Made by a program: the position numbers and the translations under genes | The notes under the pieces: model-generated | What the model was told of the DNA's origin: nothing | Database searches by the model: none | What the model saw: the letters and a program-made list of their open reading frames with translations, nothing else | Part shown: positions 1 through 10,908 of the stretch, piece by piece | How positions within the stretch are numbered: position 1 is the stretch's first letter | Layout: each line of letters begins with the position of its first letter | Assembly (NCBI GenBank): GCA_029237695.1 | Contig: CM055278.1 | Location: forward strand, 76,116,297-76,180,296 | DNA length: 64,000 nt | Origin: Conchocele bisecta | Lineage: Eukaryota > Mollusca > Bivalvia > Lucinida > Thyasiridae | Direction: 5' to 3'

Positions 1-66
1 GATGAAGTTGTCCAAGTATGGTGGATGTATAATCGCGCCTCTGCTAAAGCAGGCGCGACAAAAAGT
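1..66. mobile_element. 3' end of a Helentron-like repeat element
   Basis: The first 27 bases (GATGAAGTTGTCCAAGTATG and on) match the unit of the array at 11.3-13.9 kb. They are followed by a hairpin with arms TCGCGCCT/AGGCGCGA and a short A run. The same hairpin-plus-A ending closes the small element at 36069-36209. The rest of the element lies outside the window. Confidence 0.5.
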
Positions 67-740
67 GTGTGTCTAATACACGGCAAAATACGGTAGAAGG
101 TATGACAGAATTTAGAAACTCCAGCAAACTTTTAATGTGCCTGACGGACACACGGACGGACACACAGTCCAAACACTTTATGCCTCAGGCTCTATTGAGA
201 CCAGGGGCATAAAAACTTTTAACATTTTTGCCTTACAAAAAAAGGTTAAAATAAGTCCTCAGTGACCATAGGCGGTCGGACGGAGTCGTATGCAAAACAA
301 AGCACCATCCCTAGACACACATTGTGGCCAAATATTATCAAAATCGGTGGGGAGGTTCACGAGTTATTTCAAAATGAAAGGTGTTACTAACGTACGTACG
401 CACATAGTACATACATACGTACATACACACGCGTGAACATACATGGACTAACGCTATATCCCCTCTTGCCTACCGGGGAAGGGATAATAAATAGGGTATA
501 CATGTCAGGGTTTAAAAGTAACAAAAATTAAAGCACTAGCCCAAGCGATTAAATTTGGATTTTTCAGTAAGTGACCATTAACAATGTGCAGTCCACTTGG
601 TTTACACTCGCCTGACTTGAATTTTGTTACATGGATTGCAGTTGTACTGAATAAAGACGCTTGATTGACGAGACATGACATGTCCGATTATGAGCAATGA
701 TCGATTCGTGTGTTCGTGCAATTTGCAAACAGAAACGTAC
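67..740. other. Intron sequence with one more repeat-element end
   Basis: Positions 139-212 hold GGAC-type repeats followed by CACTTTATGCCTCAGG and an imperfect hairpin to GGGGCATAAAA. This is the terminal signature seen on other elements here. Positions 390-430 are a CGTA/CATA-rich simple tract. No exon signature was seen; the stretch is the start of the IFT81 intron downstream of 741-851. Confidence 0.45.
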
Positions 741-851
741 CATGGTGAGCTGCTCCTGTCTCTGCTCGGCCAGCCGCTTCTCCTTGTCTCGCTCCAGCCG
801 CAGGTTCTTGGCCACGTTCATCATCGTCGTCGCATTTGGGTGCTGCTCCAC
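741..851 (-). CDS. IFT81: IFT81 internal exon (coiled-coil continuation)
   Basis: This is a 111-nt, 37-codon, phase 0-0 exon. It starts VEQHPNATTMMNVAKNLRLE and ends RLAEQRQEQLTM. Human IFT81 at about residues 195-232 has the same layout: VE, then a polar stretch, then a methionine/alanine helix with LR-E-ER-E, AQQ and QEQ. Identity is modest but the order, length and phase agree with the exon at 33154-33309. The acceptor is gtggtcag|GTGGAG and the donor CACCATG|GTACGT. The intron before it is 32.3 kb and holds the DIRS-like element, the tRNA and four large tandem arrays. Repeat units related to those at 890-1700 begin within about 20 bp of the acceptor. The remaining two thirds of the protein must lie beyond base 1. 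Confidence 0.88.
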
Positions 852-869
852 CTGACCACACACAGGATA

Positions 870-1703
870 CAGAATTGTCACAGCATGATAGAGGACCATC
901 AGAAGAAGGCATGTGTGCAATATGACGGCATGATAGAGGACTATCAAAGGAATGTATTTGTGCAATATGAAGCAGTAACGTGAAATGAAACAGAAATTAT
1001 AAGAAATTTACATGAGCCTTGGTTTTTGTGGGGGTCCCGAAGATCATGGACTCATGGATAATAGAGGAATGCATGTGTGAACAAGAGTTGTCAGATGACA
1101 ACGAAGCGCGCTTGGTGGTGCTTTAGTTTAACGAATATCAAGAAGCTGTGTGAAAGGAAACAGAAATTATAACATATTTCCCCTAATGTTAAGTTTGTGA
1201 AAGTGCTAAGATTGTGACATTGACCTTGGGGTTAGCAGGGGTCTAAGGGTCGTGGGTTTGGCATAGTATGATAGAGAACCATTAGAGGAAGGGCTGTGTA
1301 AAATATCAAGAAGAGCGGTGAATGTGAAACAGAAATTATAAAAATTTCACCCAACGGTAAGTTTATGAAAACACTAAGACTGCGCATCATGGATTTGTCA
1401 CAGCATGATAGAGAATCAAATATCAAAACGTTTGGTGAAAGGAAACAGAAATTATAACAAATTTCCCCCAACATTAAGTTTATGAAAGCACAAAGACTGT
1501 GACCTTGACCTTGGGGTTAGCGGGGGTCTGAGGGTCATGTATTTGTCACAGCATGATAGAGAATCATTAGAGGAAGGCATGTGTGAAATATCAAAACGTT
1601 TGGTGAAAGAAAACAATTATATAACAAATTTCCCCCAACGTTAAGACGGACGGATGGATGCTGACTACGACGCAAGGTGTATCTTCGAAAGGTGTGCTAA
1701 AAA
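870..1703. mobile_element. Helentron/pearl-like element with ~170-bp internal repeats
   Basis: Degenerate units with GTGACCTTGACCTTGGGG and TTTGTCACAGCATGATAGAG repeat across this stretch. A 5'-type terminus, ACAAGAGTTGTCAGATGACA, sits at 1081. A 3'-type terminus with GGACGGATGG, GCTGACTACGACGCAAGG and a hairpin before GTGCTAAAAATG ends near 1703. The units before 1081 probably belong to an older interrupted copy that reaches the exon acceptor at 852. Confidence 0.6.
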
Positions 1704-1794
1704 TGAAACAATTTACCCGCGCAGTGAAACGTCTTGATCAGACAACATACACGTTGGGTGAGAATTAAGAAAACATTCAGATCTTCCATGTAAA

Positions 1795-2400
1795 ACTAGA
1801 ATTGTCAGTAAGTGAGGCTTACAGAATACCCCCTGCGTAATTGTCAATAAGCGAGGCTTACAGAATACCCCCTGCATGGGCCCAGATGCCCCTAAAGTCT
1901 GTGTGAAAGGTACATATGAAAGGTAGTGGTCACAGATTTGTCACTGGGCAGTAGACTAACATTGGAGCAATGCGTGTGTGAAATGTGAAGCAAGGAAACA
2001 GAATTTATAAGCCATTCACCCGAGTGATAAGATTTCAAATGCACCAAGTATGTGACTTTTACCCTGGGCTTAGCGAAGGCCCTGAGCTTAGCGAAGGCGG
2101 CACGAATGTTGATTTGTCACAAGGCGGTAGAGGACCAGTGGAGCAATGCTTGTGTGAAATGTGAAACAGATCCGAGCAAGAAAACAGAATTTATAAGCCA
2201 TTTACACGAGTGTTAAGGTTTTGACACCTTGTGTGACCTTGACTTGGGCTTAGCGGGGACGGCACAAACGTGGATTTGTCACAGGGCCATTTAAGGTTTA
2301 GTAACGACCGGACGGATGCACGGACGGACGGAAAACCTGACTCCAGTATACCCGCCCCCTCCCCCTATCTACCCCACAACTCGTTGCAGGGGGTATAAAA
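1795..2400. mobile_element. Helentron-like element, second terminus family
   Basis: It begins ACTAGAATTGTCAGTAAG with the hairpin GTAAGTGAGGCTTAC and the motif ATACCCCCTGC; the start is partly duplicated at 1845. It ends with GGACGGACGG, CTCCAGTATACCCG and GCAGGGGGTATAAAA. ATACCCCCTGC and GCAGGGGGTAT form subterminal inverted repeats. The interior has about 1.5 units of a 150-200-bp repeat. A second copy of the family is at 36316-37681. Confidence 0.65.
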
Positions 2401-2404
2401 CAAG

Positions 2405-2817
2405 AGTAGGGTAAGGGTTCATTTCCTTAGGAAGAGGCCATTTCCATTGTTCTAGAACAATAGAAATGGCCCCTTGTTATGAATAGCACACGGAATAAAT
2501 CAAAGGATTCTTTTGTGTTAGGCTCCTCCCATTGGCCTCTTCCTCCCATTTGGTTGCCAGGACTGATGAACAGACTTTCTAACATTTGTTCGTGTTATGG
2601 GCTTTTTCCTTTGATGTGAGATCAAAGAAAAAGCTCATAATATTGAAGATATTATGAGCTTACTGAAGAAGTCTATGGGAGTCTAAGCCCATAAGTATCG
2701 GATGTTGGTGCGGATGGACAGACGGACGGACAGACGCTGACTACGACACAAAGGGTATGCCATAAGCACTCTTTTCTTCGAAAGGTGCGCTAAAAATGTG
2801 TGAACCCTTACCCTACT
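2405..2817. mobile_element. 413-bp element with 17-bp perfect terminal inverted repeats
   Basis: AGTAGGGTAAGGGTTCA at 2405-2421 is exactly inverted at 2801-2817. Inside are a palindromic foldback at 2438-2469 (ATTTCCATTGTTCTAGAACA and on), further hairpins at 2605-2670, a GGAC run and a Helentron-like 3' hairpin (CTTTTCTTCGAAAGG, then GCGCTAAAAATG). It looks composite, with one element inserted in another. Confidence 0.55.
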
Positions 2818-3040
2818 GAATTAAAATATATAATTTAAGTAGTATACATTTCTACGAAGCTACTTCCCAATTACATTATGCAACGCCCCTGCTTGCTTAA
2901 AACCATTCGTAATAAACTGAAACAAGAAATGCGTCTGTCGAACGCGGATGCCACCTGCAGCATATTTGAGAAACTGTGACAAAGTGGTTAACCGAAAAGT
3001 GTGACGGACGGACGTACGGACGGACAGGCGGACAGACGGA
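2818..3040. repeat. Fragment of a dispersed repeat plus GGAC microsatellite
   Basis: Positions 2863-2930 (CAATTACATTATGCAACG, GCCCCTGCTTGCTTAAAACC) recur in reverse complement at 10710-10770, and part recurs at 4540-4575. Positions 3000-3047 are a (GGAC)n-type tract. Confidence 0.5.
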
Positions 3041-3640
3041 CGGACGTTCTTACTTTCAGGTAACTATGTGGCTTATCGCATGTTAAATATTAGCCACATA
3101 AAACCACTTTTAGCCACATAAAACGATATCTTAGGTGGCTAATTGTAACCAACCCTATCCTTTAACAAGTCCATAACCCTGTGGGGCTAGCCACATAAGT
3201 ACCTGAATGTCTGCCCGGACGGACAGATGGACGGACGGACGGACATTCTTACATTAGGGTACTTATGTGGCTTATCACATGTTAAATATTAGCCACATAA
3301 AACAATTTTTAGCCACATAAAACGATTTTTTAGGTGGCTAATTATAACCAACCCTATCCTTTAACAAGTCCATAACCCTGTGGGGCTAGCCACATAAGTA
3401 CCCTAATGTGTGCCCGGACGGACGGACGGACGGACGGACGGATACGGACGGACATTCTTACAGTACTATACTTATGTGGCTTATCACATGTTAAATATTA
3501 GCCACATAAAACGATTTTTAGCCACATAAAAGGATTTTTTAGGTGGCTAATTGTAACCAACCCTATCCTTTACCAAGTCCATAACCCTGTGGGGCTAGCC
3601 ACATAAGTACCCTAATGTGTGCCCGGATGGACGGACGGAC
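3041..3640. repeat. Three tandem copies of a palindromic foldback element
   Basis: Copies lie at about 3045-3212, 3243-3411 and 3455-3622. Each starts near CTTATGTGGCTTATC and ends GGGGCTAGCCACATAAGT. In the second copy the ends ACATTAGGGTACTTATGTGG and CCACATAAGTACCCTAATGT are perfect inverted repeats. Copies are separated by (GGAC)n runs. A relative with different ends is at 37446-37612. Confidence 0.7.
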
Positions 3641-3720
3641 GGACGGACGGACGGACAGACAGACGGACAGACAGACGGATGGACGGTCCAAACACTATAT
3701 ACCACCCGTTTCTTCGAAAC
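3641..3720. repeat. (GGAC)n microsatellite and terminal hairpin
   Basis: A GGAC/AGAC tetranucleotide run is followed by CACTATATACCACCCG, TTTCTTCGAAA and CCGGTGGCATAAAAA. This matches the 3' terminal signature of the Helentron-like elements in this window. Confidence 0.55.
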
Positions 3721-3732
3721 CCGGTGGCATAA

Positions 3733-4520
3733 AAAATGGAAATCCGGGTACTGGTATGTCCGGTTATATGGTTTAATATTCGGAATCAGGAAATCGCGAA
3801 TATTAAACATTAACATAGAAATAAATACCATAGAATACTACCAGTAATGTTTACTATGAACTTTTCTGAATTATTCAGGCTTTATTTCATCAAAATAGAA
3901 TTTGACTGTTATTGCGACATAAAATCGCCCAGCTTAAATCGCAAATAGACCAGGTAGTAGTGACTGCGATCATTTCGGACCAGACGTGTTTCGCCCAGGT
4001 GATTCAGGTGAGTCTTTGACTGACAACCAAACCAGCTTATAGAAAAATGATTTATTAACGCAGTGTTCGGTATATACCAGTATACGCGTCAAGAAAATTG
4101 GAATTGTGTAAAATAAAAATATTTGTTTTAAATTAGTGAAATACGCAGATGTTTTCCCATGTGCTAAACGACCAGTCCTGTTGTTCCCATGTGCTAAGCG
4201 ACGATGAGTTAATTCCCTTTAGTAATCACTAAGGAAACTAGAGAATCAGAACGAAGTTTCAGGTCAATAATCATATAAACAATTTGTTTCCTTTGTTTGT
4301 CACACGCTTGAGGCTAATTTCACCTGGAGAAAGTGACATCCTGTCAATTAATGGTCGTTTAATACAAACAACCATACAAAATATTTGGCCGCTGGTCGCA
4401 TTAAGGAAAAGTCGTTGAATATACTGTCATTATATAGGCCAAATGGTCGGGGGGAATTGAAATTGATCGCATAAGACAAAAGTCGCTTAATGTACGTGGT
4501 CGCTTGTGCAAGTTTGACTG
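3733..4520. mobile_element. Dispersed ~0.79-kb repeat with pogo-like end
   Basis: The right end is GCAAGTTTGACTG followed by TA at 4521, as in pogo/Tigger-type terminal repeats. Internal phrases such as TTCCCATGTGCTAAGCGACG and GACTGACAACCAAACCAGCT recur in reverse complement at 50627-51380. The left part, TCCGGGTACTGGTATGTCCG, recurs inverted at 54445-54505. No transposase frame is visible, so it is a non-autonomous copy. Confidence 0.6.
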
Positions 4521-5132
4521 TATACTACTTAAATTATATATTTCTACATCGCTGACTTCCATATTACATTACGCAACAGAATTTGTCGGATTGGTGGGAG
4601 GTAGACGAACTAGTAACAATAACTAAAGCGCTACTCACCAGTGACAAGTTTCTTGAGGCCTCAATTTCCACTATTGATTTCTCAAAGAATTCCGAAGCTA
4701 TGGTCCGGATAATGTTAAGTCTCAGAATATATCGGTATGCAGAGCTCCAGATAAGCTGTGTATTTGCTTAAATACCCAATTGAAATTGCCAAAAAACCCA
4801 ATTGAAATCAGAAGTAGCGAGTATCAAAAAGCAATAAAAAATTGTGTTACCTTCATCATACTGCAGATATAGCAATATTTTCTTATTTTCCATGAAAACA
4901 CATCTTGGGATTTCATTAGAATTGTCTCCAAGGAGACAATTCTAATGAAATGCCAAGACATGTTTTCATTTCGAAGCAAACTATTCAACAATTGCCGTCT
5001 GTTTATGTGTAAACAGTAGTGTGATTTTATTTTACCCAATTACAATTTTGAAATACCCAATTGCTTCAGAAATGATGGAGTGAAAATACTTGATTACTAA
5101 TTCCTTATCTGGAGCCCTGGGTATGTATAGTA
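4521..5132. other. Intron sequence with a long hairpin
   Basis: I see no exon. The 62-codon frame at 4583 has no recognisable content. The notable item is the near-perfect hairpin at 4892-4969, listed separately. Confidence 0.4.
4892..4969. repeat. 78-nt near-perfect hairpin
   Basis: The arms run from ATGAAAACACATCTTGGG inwards to TAGAATTGTCTCC, a 2-nt loop, then GGAGACAATTCTA and out to CATGTTTTCAT. The inner arm resembles that of the hairpin at 20266-20334 (GAGACAATTCTAATGA against GAGACGGTTCTAATGA). Confidence 0.6.
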
Positions 5133-6220
5133 ACAAGAGTTGTCAGAAGACAACGTAGCTCGCCTGTTGGCAGCCTTCACTCAAACTTGGCACAGTTGTA
5201 TAAAAAACATGAATATTATATAACTTGACCTTGGCTTAAGGGGTGTGCGGTGGACCTTGACATTGGGGTCAGTGGTGGAAGGTGAGTCGCGAATTTGCTA
5301 TATAGCATGATATTGCATATTAATGAAATATTAATGCGCTGCCTGAAAACAGAAGTAAAACAAAATTTAACCCAACGTTAAGTTTATGAATGCACTAAGT
5401 TGGTGATTTTCTACAGCATGATAGCTATTCACATGAGATGAATGCATCAGATGAATGCGTGTATGAAATATCAAGGCGTTCCCTGTAAAGAAACAGAAGT
5501 TATAAAAAGATAAAATGGTGGGGTGTGGGTCATGGATTTGCTGTAGCACAATAGAGGATCATCAGATGAATGCATGTATGAAATATCAAAGCGTTCCCTG
5601 TACAGAAACAGAAGTTACACAACATTTACCCCAACGTTAAGTTTATGAACATGCTAAGTTTGTGACCTTGACCTTGGGGTAAGGGTTGGGTGGTGGGTTG
5701 TGGATTTGCTACAGCATGATAGAGGGTCATCTGAGGAATGCATGTATAAAATATCAAGGAGTTCCATGAAAGGAAACAGATGTTATAAGACATTTACTCC
5801 AACTTTAAGTTTATGAATGTGCTAAGTTTGTGACCTTGACCGTGAGGTAAGGGGTGGGCGGTGGGTCATGGATTTGCTATAGCACGATAGGGTATCATCA
5901 GATGAATGCATGTATGAAATATCAAGGCGTTCCATGAAAGGAAACAGATGTTATAAGACATTTACCCCAATGTTAAGTTTATGAATGTGCTAAGTTTGTG
6001 ACCTTGACCTTGTGGCAAGGGTTGGGTGGTGGGTCATGGATTTGCTACAGCTTGATACAGGGTCATCTGAGGAATGCATGTATTAAATAACAAGGTGTTC
6101 CATGAAAGGAAACAGAAGTTATAAGAAATTTACCCCAACGTTAAGTTTGTGGATGCCAACGCCGATGATGCCGGGGGTATGCCATAAGCTCTTCTACACT
6201 TTGTGCAGGCGAGCAAAAAA
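5133..6220. mobile_element. Helentron/pearl-like element with ~180-bp repeats
   Basis: The start is ACAAGAGTTGTCAGAAGACA followed by GTAGCTCGCCTG. The end is GGGGGTATGCCATAAGCTCT, a hairpin ACACTTTGTG, and CAGGCGAGCAAAAAA. CTCGCCTG and CAGGCGAG are subterminal inverted repeats. The core holds about five degenerate units with GTGACCTTGACCTTGGGG and TGGATTTGCTACAGCATGAT. Its long counterpart with the same ends is 35006-38335. Confidence 0.75.
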
Positions 6221-6411
6221 TTGGTTAGGTCAATTTAGCGCCTTGTGCCAATATAACGCAACGAGAGATTGTATGTCAGCCTAAATTATATTAATGTTTA
6301 CCAAAACTCAGCGTATTGGAAAGAATCGCACGGTAACCCTTGATAGTCGAGGGGGTGCAACCCTTAACATCAAATAGAAATGTTAGAAACTTTGGGGAAT
6401 AGAGGGATTGA

Positions 6412-6960
6412 TCAGATTACAGTGTTGTGAACCACACCAATCTCTGAATATTCGCCATCCAGCCTGGTACACCTTGGACGAAAAGTTTCCGTTTTTAACT
6501 GATTGTTTGACAACATCCAACCGTGAAGATGGAATATGTCGGGGTTGTTGTGCGACACGTTGCTCTGAGTCAACAGTCTCAGCATCGATGGAATTGATCT
6601 CGGAAAGTCTATCACGAGGTCCAGAAGGTCGTTGAACCAGGCCATGGTCGGCCATAGTGGGGCTATCAGGATGAGTCTGACATTTGATGCCCTGACCTGT
6701 CTCAGTACTTGTTGCATTAGCCTTGGTGGTGGAATGGCATAGGCGAACATATTGTCCCAGTTCATCGAGAGTGTGTCCACTGCATGTGCCGTATGATCCC
6801 GTACTGGAGACACAAAGAGTGGAAGCTGGTTGTTGAACCTGGTGGCGAACAGATGGTGGTGAACTGAGGAGTTTCCCATAGAACAATCTTTGAAAGACCC
6901 GTGGACTGATCGACCATTCTGTGGTGATCGTGTCCCTCGGGACAGACTGTCTGCTATCAC
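6412..6960 (-). pseudogene. DIRS-like region after RNase H
   Basis: It contains DLFATRFNNQ-type sequence (readable as LFATRFNNQLPLFVSPVRD), LSMNWDNMFAYAIPPPRLM and LILIAPLWPTMAWFNDLLDL. In DIRS elements the region between RNase H and the recombinase carries a methyltransferase-like domain, and this matches its conserved phrases as I remember them. The frame then breaks; GWRIFRDWC in another frame may be the beginning of the tyrosine recombinase domain, cut off at about 6390. Confidence 0.65.
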
Positions 6961-6961
6961 A

Positions 6962-7500
6962 TTAAGACAACCCAGAATGTGGCGTACTCTCAGCGAGATG
7001 TTGTTCCGGTGGCACAATACGAACAGATCCCACACTGCTCTGAACAAGGAGAGAGAGTGTGTTCCCCCCTGCTTGCATATGTATGTAGGAGACTACTGTA
7101 GTGTTGTCTGTCGCTATCATAACGCAATTTCCTTTCAGATAAGGAAGCAGGTGACTGACCGCCAAAGACACTGCCATGAGTTCCAACATGTTGATGTGGA
7201 ACTGTGATTGGTCTTGAGACCATATCCCTTGGCAAGTGACGCTCTGCGGCTCCATATGAGCCCCCCATCCGTACATACTGTGTACAGGTGGCAGACAGGG
7301 CTGGCGGCGTGTATGGGCACGCCTCTCGACAGACGACCTGGGGCTAAGCACCATTTGAGATGGTGTTGGAAATTGTGATCGAGTACGATCTGATAACGCA
7401 TAGGATGAATGTGTGGTCTCCATTGCGAGAGCAGAACAACCTGCAATGGGCGAAGATGTAATCTGCCCAGTTCCACAAAATCCGCCGTTGCGATGAGGGA
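6962..7500 (-). pseudogene. DIRS-like RNase H remnant
   Basis: Readable parts include a shifted CTDGG at the expected first aspartate, GWGAHMEP, then INMLELMAVSLAVSHLLPYL with the catalytic glutamate. ATDNTTVVSYI at about 7090-7120 holds the next aspartate. A further frameshift leads to LFVLCHRNNISLRVRHILG and LNVIADSLSRG, the usual end of RNase H in DIRS-like and Gypsy-like elements. Confidence 0.75.
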
Positions 7501-7554
7501 CCCCAGTAGACAGATATTCCTTGGCGGTGACGCAAGTTTTCTGTGTACATTGGA

Positions 7555-7871
7555 CTAGGAGATGAACAATCCTGTCCACCCTGTCCTGGGGTACCCTGAC
7601 GATGAGATACATGAGAGAGATGATGACACAACACTTCCCGTGAAGTGTGGTAGATCAGCCAGTCGTCCAGGTACTGTAATAGAATGGGACCCGGTCTTCT
7701 GATGAAAACTGCCACTGTTTTCATTAGACGCGTGGGGCCGTGCAAAGGCAGAATGGGAGAGTGCTGAATTGGAACACTTTGCCGCATAGAGCGAACCTGA
7801 GGAATTTCCGACATGATTGCCTGATTGGCACATGTAGGTATGCGTCCTGCAGATCGATGGAAACTCACCAT
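7555..7871 (-). pseudogene. DIRS-like reverse transcriptase remnant
   Basis: The first catalytic block IDLQDAYLHVPI is readable at about 7825-7858, although the longest open frame there is a shifted one. After at least one frameshift comes LLQYLDDWLIYHTSREVL with the catalytic aspartate pair near 7665. YLDDWL is typical of DIRS and related RTs rather than of LINEs (usually YADD). Upstream RT blocks are missing. The enzyme cannot be functional as read. Confidence 0.8.
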
Positions 7872-8580
7872 GAAGTAAGTTCAGTAGAAAACATAGCTCC
7901 TATCCTCTGGGCCAGTGCCCGATTCTCATGTTCCCTTCTGTCACTAAGTAGTACAGATGGAATGAGGCCGCCAAAGAGAACCGGGCTATCCAGGGGTGCA
8001 GACCCGAGGATCTGCCTACTGGAGGGTAGCAGCTCTTTCGATGTAGATAGAGCTGCATCTCGGCGTACCAGTAGCAGGTCCGCCGCCAGGGCCACAGCCA
8101 TGGTGATGGAATGACGGGCTGTCCTCGCCATGGCGTCCAGTAGGAAGGACCCAGGAAGGACCCAGGAAGGTCCGCTGTGGATCCCAGCATCCTGGTGGAT
8201 AAGCTGTTTGTGGCCGCCACAAACAGGTCCATGTGGGATACCATGTCCAACTCCATCCTCTTGATTGTCTCCGTACGGAGCCGAACATGGGTTCCCTCAG
8301 CAATGTTCGACCGATTTGCATCGGGGTCTAGCTGTGGAGGGACGGAGGGAAAGGCAGGAATGTGCACCCAATAGGAAGAGCCAGAAGTCATGCGCAGTAA
8401 GTCGGTGAGTGATGTCTGGTAGTCCGGCTTGGCGCGTGCCAATTCGGTCCCTTCCTGTAGGAGGCGAATGACCTGACCTACCAGGATAGAGTGAGGTAGG
8501 ACCCTAAAGTCCTCCACTTCCTCCTGTTCATTCAGTGCCTCCAGGGTACTCACCAACTTCGGCACTCTGCCTGATGGCAA
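7865..8580 (-). pseudogene. DIRS-like gag/capsid-like region
   Basis: Two overlapping frames together carry LVSTLEALNEQEEVEDFRVL, SHMDLFVAATNSLSTRML and, after a frameshift near 8130, ALAADLLLVRRDAAL and SAPLDSPVLFGGLIP. The last two resemble the end of the gag-like domain that precedes the RT in DIRS elements (family knowledge from memory). It runs into the RT with no room for RT blocks 1-2, which suggests an internal deletion. Confidence 0.6.
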
Positions 8581-9508
8581 AGAGCCTTCCGGACAAAGGA
8601 AATAAACGGCACATTTTGTTTATTGCCTTCCTGAAGTTGGGAGAGGGATCATCCTGAGATGGTTGGGATGGTCTGCCCACCATCGACGGAGAACCCTCTA
8701 CTAACCCTTGTGGGAGGGCTAATTCCTCTGAAGCTACAGAGGAGGAATCCTCGGATGAAACTCCCGACGACACTTGCTCCTCTTCAGCCATGCATGCCAG
8801 TGTGCATGACTGATTGGGAAGGTGAAGCCTACAGATAGTTATCATTTTCTTAAGCGGTGGCTGATAACTTTCAGCACTGCCAGTAACTTCCTGGAAGCTG
8901 CTACCAGAAGGGTGATAGGAGTTATCTCTCTGTGTGTGGGTAGGGACCCGTTCCACTGCAGCCACAGCCGGAACAGTATGTTCATTGCTGTACATAGTCA
9001 CACCGGTCACCGGGGGGTAACCAGCCATCATTTTACACACCAAAAGGCCGCAGTACACTGGACCAGACATCGTGGTCTGCCCATATACCGAACAGGACAC
9101 CGGATGGTGACCGTGTACCGGACCGAGTGTGAGACCTTGCACCGGTCTAAGCATCTCACCGGGCACCGGAAGGTCACAGTAAACCGGAACTGACACAGGA
9201 CGGTCATGGTACACCGGACTGAGTGTCGGTGGTTGCCTATACACTGGACCGGACACCTGATGGTGACCGTGTACCGGACCTGGAGCCGGGCCTTGCACCG
9301 AACTGAGCGACTCACCGGGCAGCGTATGGTCATTGTATACCATAGCCGTCACCGGACGGTTACTGTACACTTGACCAGACGTGGGTCGGTACTCACAAAC
9401 TGGACGGACCGGACACCGCATGGTGACCGTGACTGGGACTGAGCACCGGACCCTGTATCTGACCGAGCGCTGCGCCGGGCGCTGGACGGTATGTGTCCGC
9501 AAGACCAT
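8528..9508 (-). pseudogene. DIRS-like element ORF1 with internal tandem repeats
   Basis: This is a 326-codon frame. The first ~190 codons are a repeat of 156-160 bp built from PVY-type motifs (PGPVHGHHQVSGPVY, LGPVHGHHPVSCSVY). At DNA level the phrase GATGGTGACCGTGTACCGGA starts near 9102 and 9258 and recurs near 9420. An acidic serine-rich part (SSGVSSEDSSSVASEE) and FRKAINKMCRLFP follow. Near 8580 the frame shifts into the gag-like part at 7865-8580. No known domain is recognised in the repeat. Confidence 0.5.
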
Positions 9509-9652
9509 ACATATTCACTGAACCGGGCAAAGCAAGATTTCCAGAATCTGCTTGTTTATGTGGTCCGGTTGGAACGATAAAACTGCTTTAAGCTCACTGG
9601 AGGATCCAGCTGTTTTGTGTCCGTTCCGTGACGCGGCGAGGCATCGAGTAGA

Positions 9653-10324
9653 CTAAATCCTTGTCCTGTCATCAGCCAAAGGCCGATGTCCGGACGCCTG
9701 GCCCATATTTTCATGATGGCTCACAGAAAATGTTGGCATAGGTTCCCCGCCTGCTGGAGGAGAACCCTCGTCCATTTCTCCATGGGGAATTGCGAAATTA
9801 GACGTGGTTTCCCATCCAGCTGGGGGATATCGTGTCTGTGTAGGAATTATTTCCCCAGTGGGGAATGCTACCAACTGGTCAACAAGAATGGTCGGACATT
9901 CGTCGCCTGTATCACATACCAAATTCACAGACACTACAGTCGGATTCGGTCTTGCAGTACCTTCAACAAAAGGGGACATAGTATTGTCCCCTGCCCCCTT
10001 GTGGGGGCGTTGACCACACTGAAAGACTGGTGTTACCGAACGTCTCGACTCCCCCAAGCCAATTTCCTGCGTAGATCCGATATCCCATCTAGGGAGAGAA
10101 ACCCTGGATCTCACACTCACGTCAGAAATGACGGAACGTAGCACCTTGGATTTAGGGATCGAGCTGGGAACCGCACTGGGGGAGGTAGACGACCCAGGTG
10201 TGTCGGAGAAAAATGTCGAGGCCACAGTGACATTGATCACAGTCGTTTCCACAGCTTTGCGCTTGCCCGAGGATTTCCGTTTCTTTGTCACCTTTTTAGT
10301 GGAGACCTTCGTGAGGGTAGACAC
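9653..10324 (-). pseudogene. DIRS-like element ORF1, N-terminal part
   Basis: A 223-codon frame starts with a very basic stretch (TKKVTKKRKSSGKRK) followed by a Ser/Thr/Pro-rich low-complexity region. It resembles the nucleic-acid-binding start of retroelement ORF1 proteins but has no definable domain. It lies directly upstream of the frame at 8528-9508, separated by stops. The assignment comes from position. Confidence 0.5.
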
Positions 10325-10330
10325 TGTATC

Positions 10331-10908
10331 TAAATTACCAATATGCTAGCGATGCACGTTTAGTGTGTGTCCTAGACTGATGTGTAAACACACGTGAAAA
10401 ATACAAAGAATTTGCGAATATTGGCACAAGAGCTATATGTAGGCACATAGAATTGAATTCCTTATGTTAATCTGTGAGTAGAAGAAACATAGTAATTCCA
10501 GATATAGAGAATTTTGTAAGCTGGATTATAGATAAAACACGTCTGTTTGCTATCGTCGCAAGGAGAAATATGAAACCACGTGGCGTTTTGCGGGAAATGG
10601 GCCCGTGCTCTGCGAGGTGTATTACTACGCGGCGACGTGGTTTGTCACATTGCACATAGCAGGGGCAGATCTAGAGTGTCCGGATACGGGCACTTTTTCA
10701 GTTTATTGTGACTGGTTTTAAGCAAGCAGGGGCGTTGCATAATGTAATATGGAAGTCAGCGATGTAGAAAATTGTCGTCTGCTGTTTATTTTCCAATTTT
10801 CTCATCAAAAACATACTTTGACAGCACTTTAGAATCATTTGCAATGGAAACTAGACATTAATTTACATTTGTGAAACATGGATATGCCCCCTTGGCATAC
10901 TTTATTGT
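10331..10908. other. Intron sequence with a dispersed repeat fragment
   Basis: Positions 10710-10770 are the reverse complement of 2870-2930. Short open frames at 10467-10659 have no recognisable content. I see no exon or RNA gene. Confidence 0.4.

Larger units (their letters stand above)
6380..10330 (-). mobile_element. Decayed DIRS-like (tyrosine-recombinase) retroelement
   Basis: The order on the minus strand is ORF1/gag, reverse transcriptase (YLDDWL), RNase H, then a post-RNase H domain. This is the arrangement of DIRS elements. The reading frame is broken at several points, and the start of the RT domain appears deleted near 7865. No tyrosine recombinase core (R…HxxR…Y) is visible before the sequence stops resembling the element near 6380, so the 3' end is truncated. 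No split terminal repeats were found. It sits in the IFT81 intron in the same orientation as the gene. Confidence 0.8.

Noticed and set aside
3595..3847. Frames with DGRTDG or PSVCPSV repeats as small proteins
   Set aside because: They translate the GGAC tetranucleotide microsatellite.
6412..10324. Endogenous retrovirus
   Set aside because: YLDDWL-type RT, the domain after RNase H and the lack of LTRs and envelope point to a DIRS-like retrotransposon.
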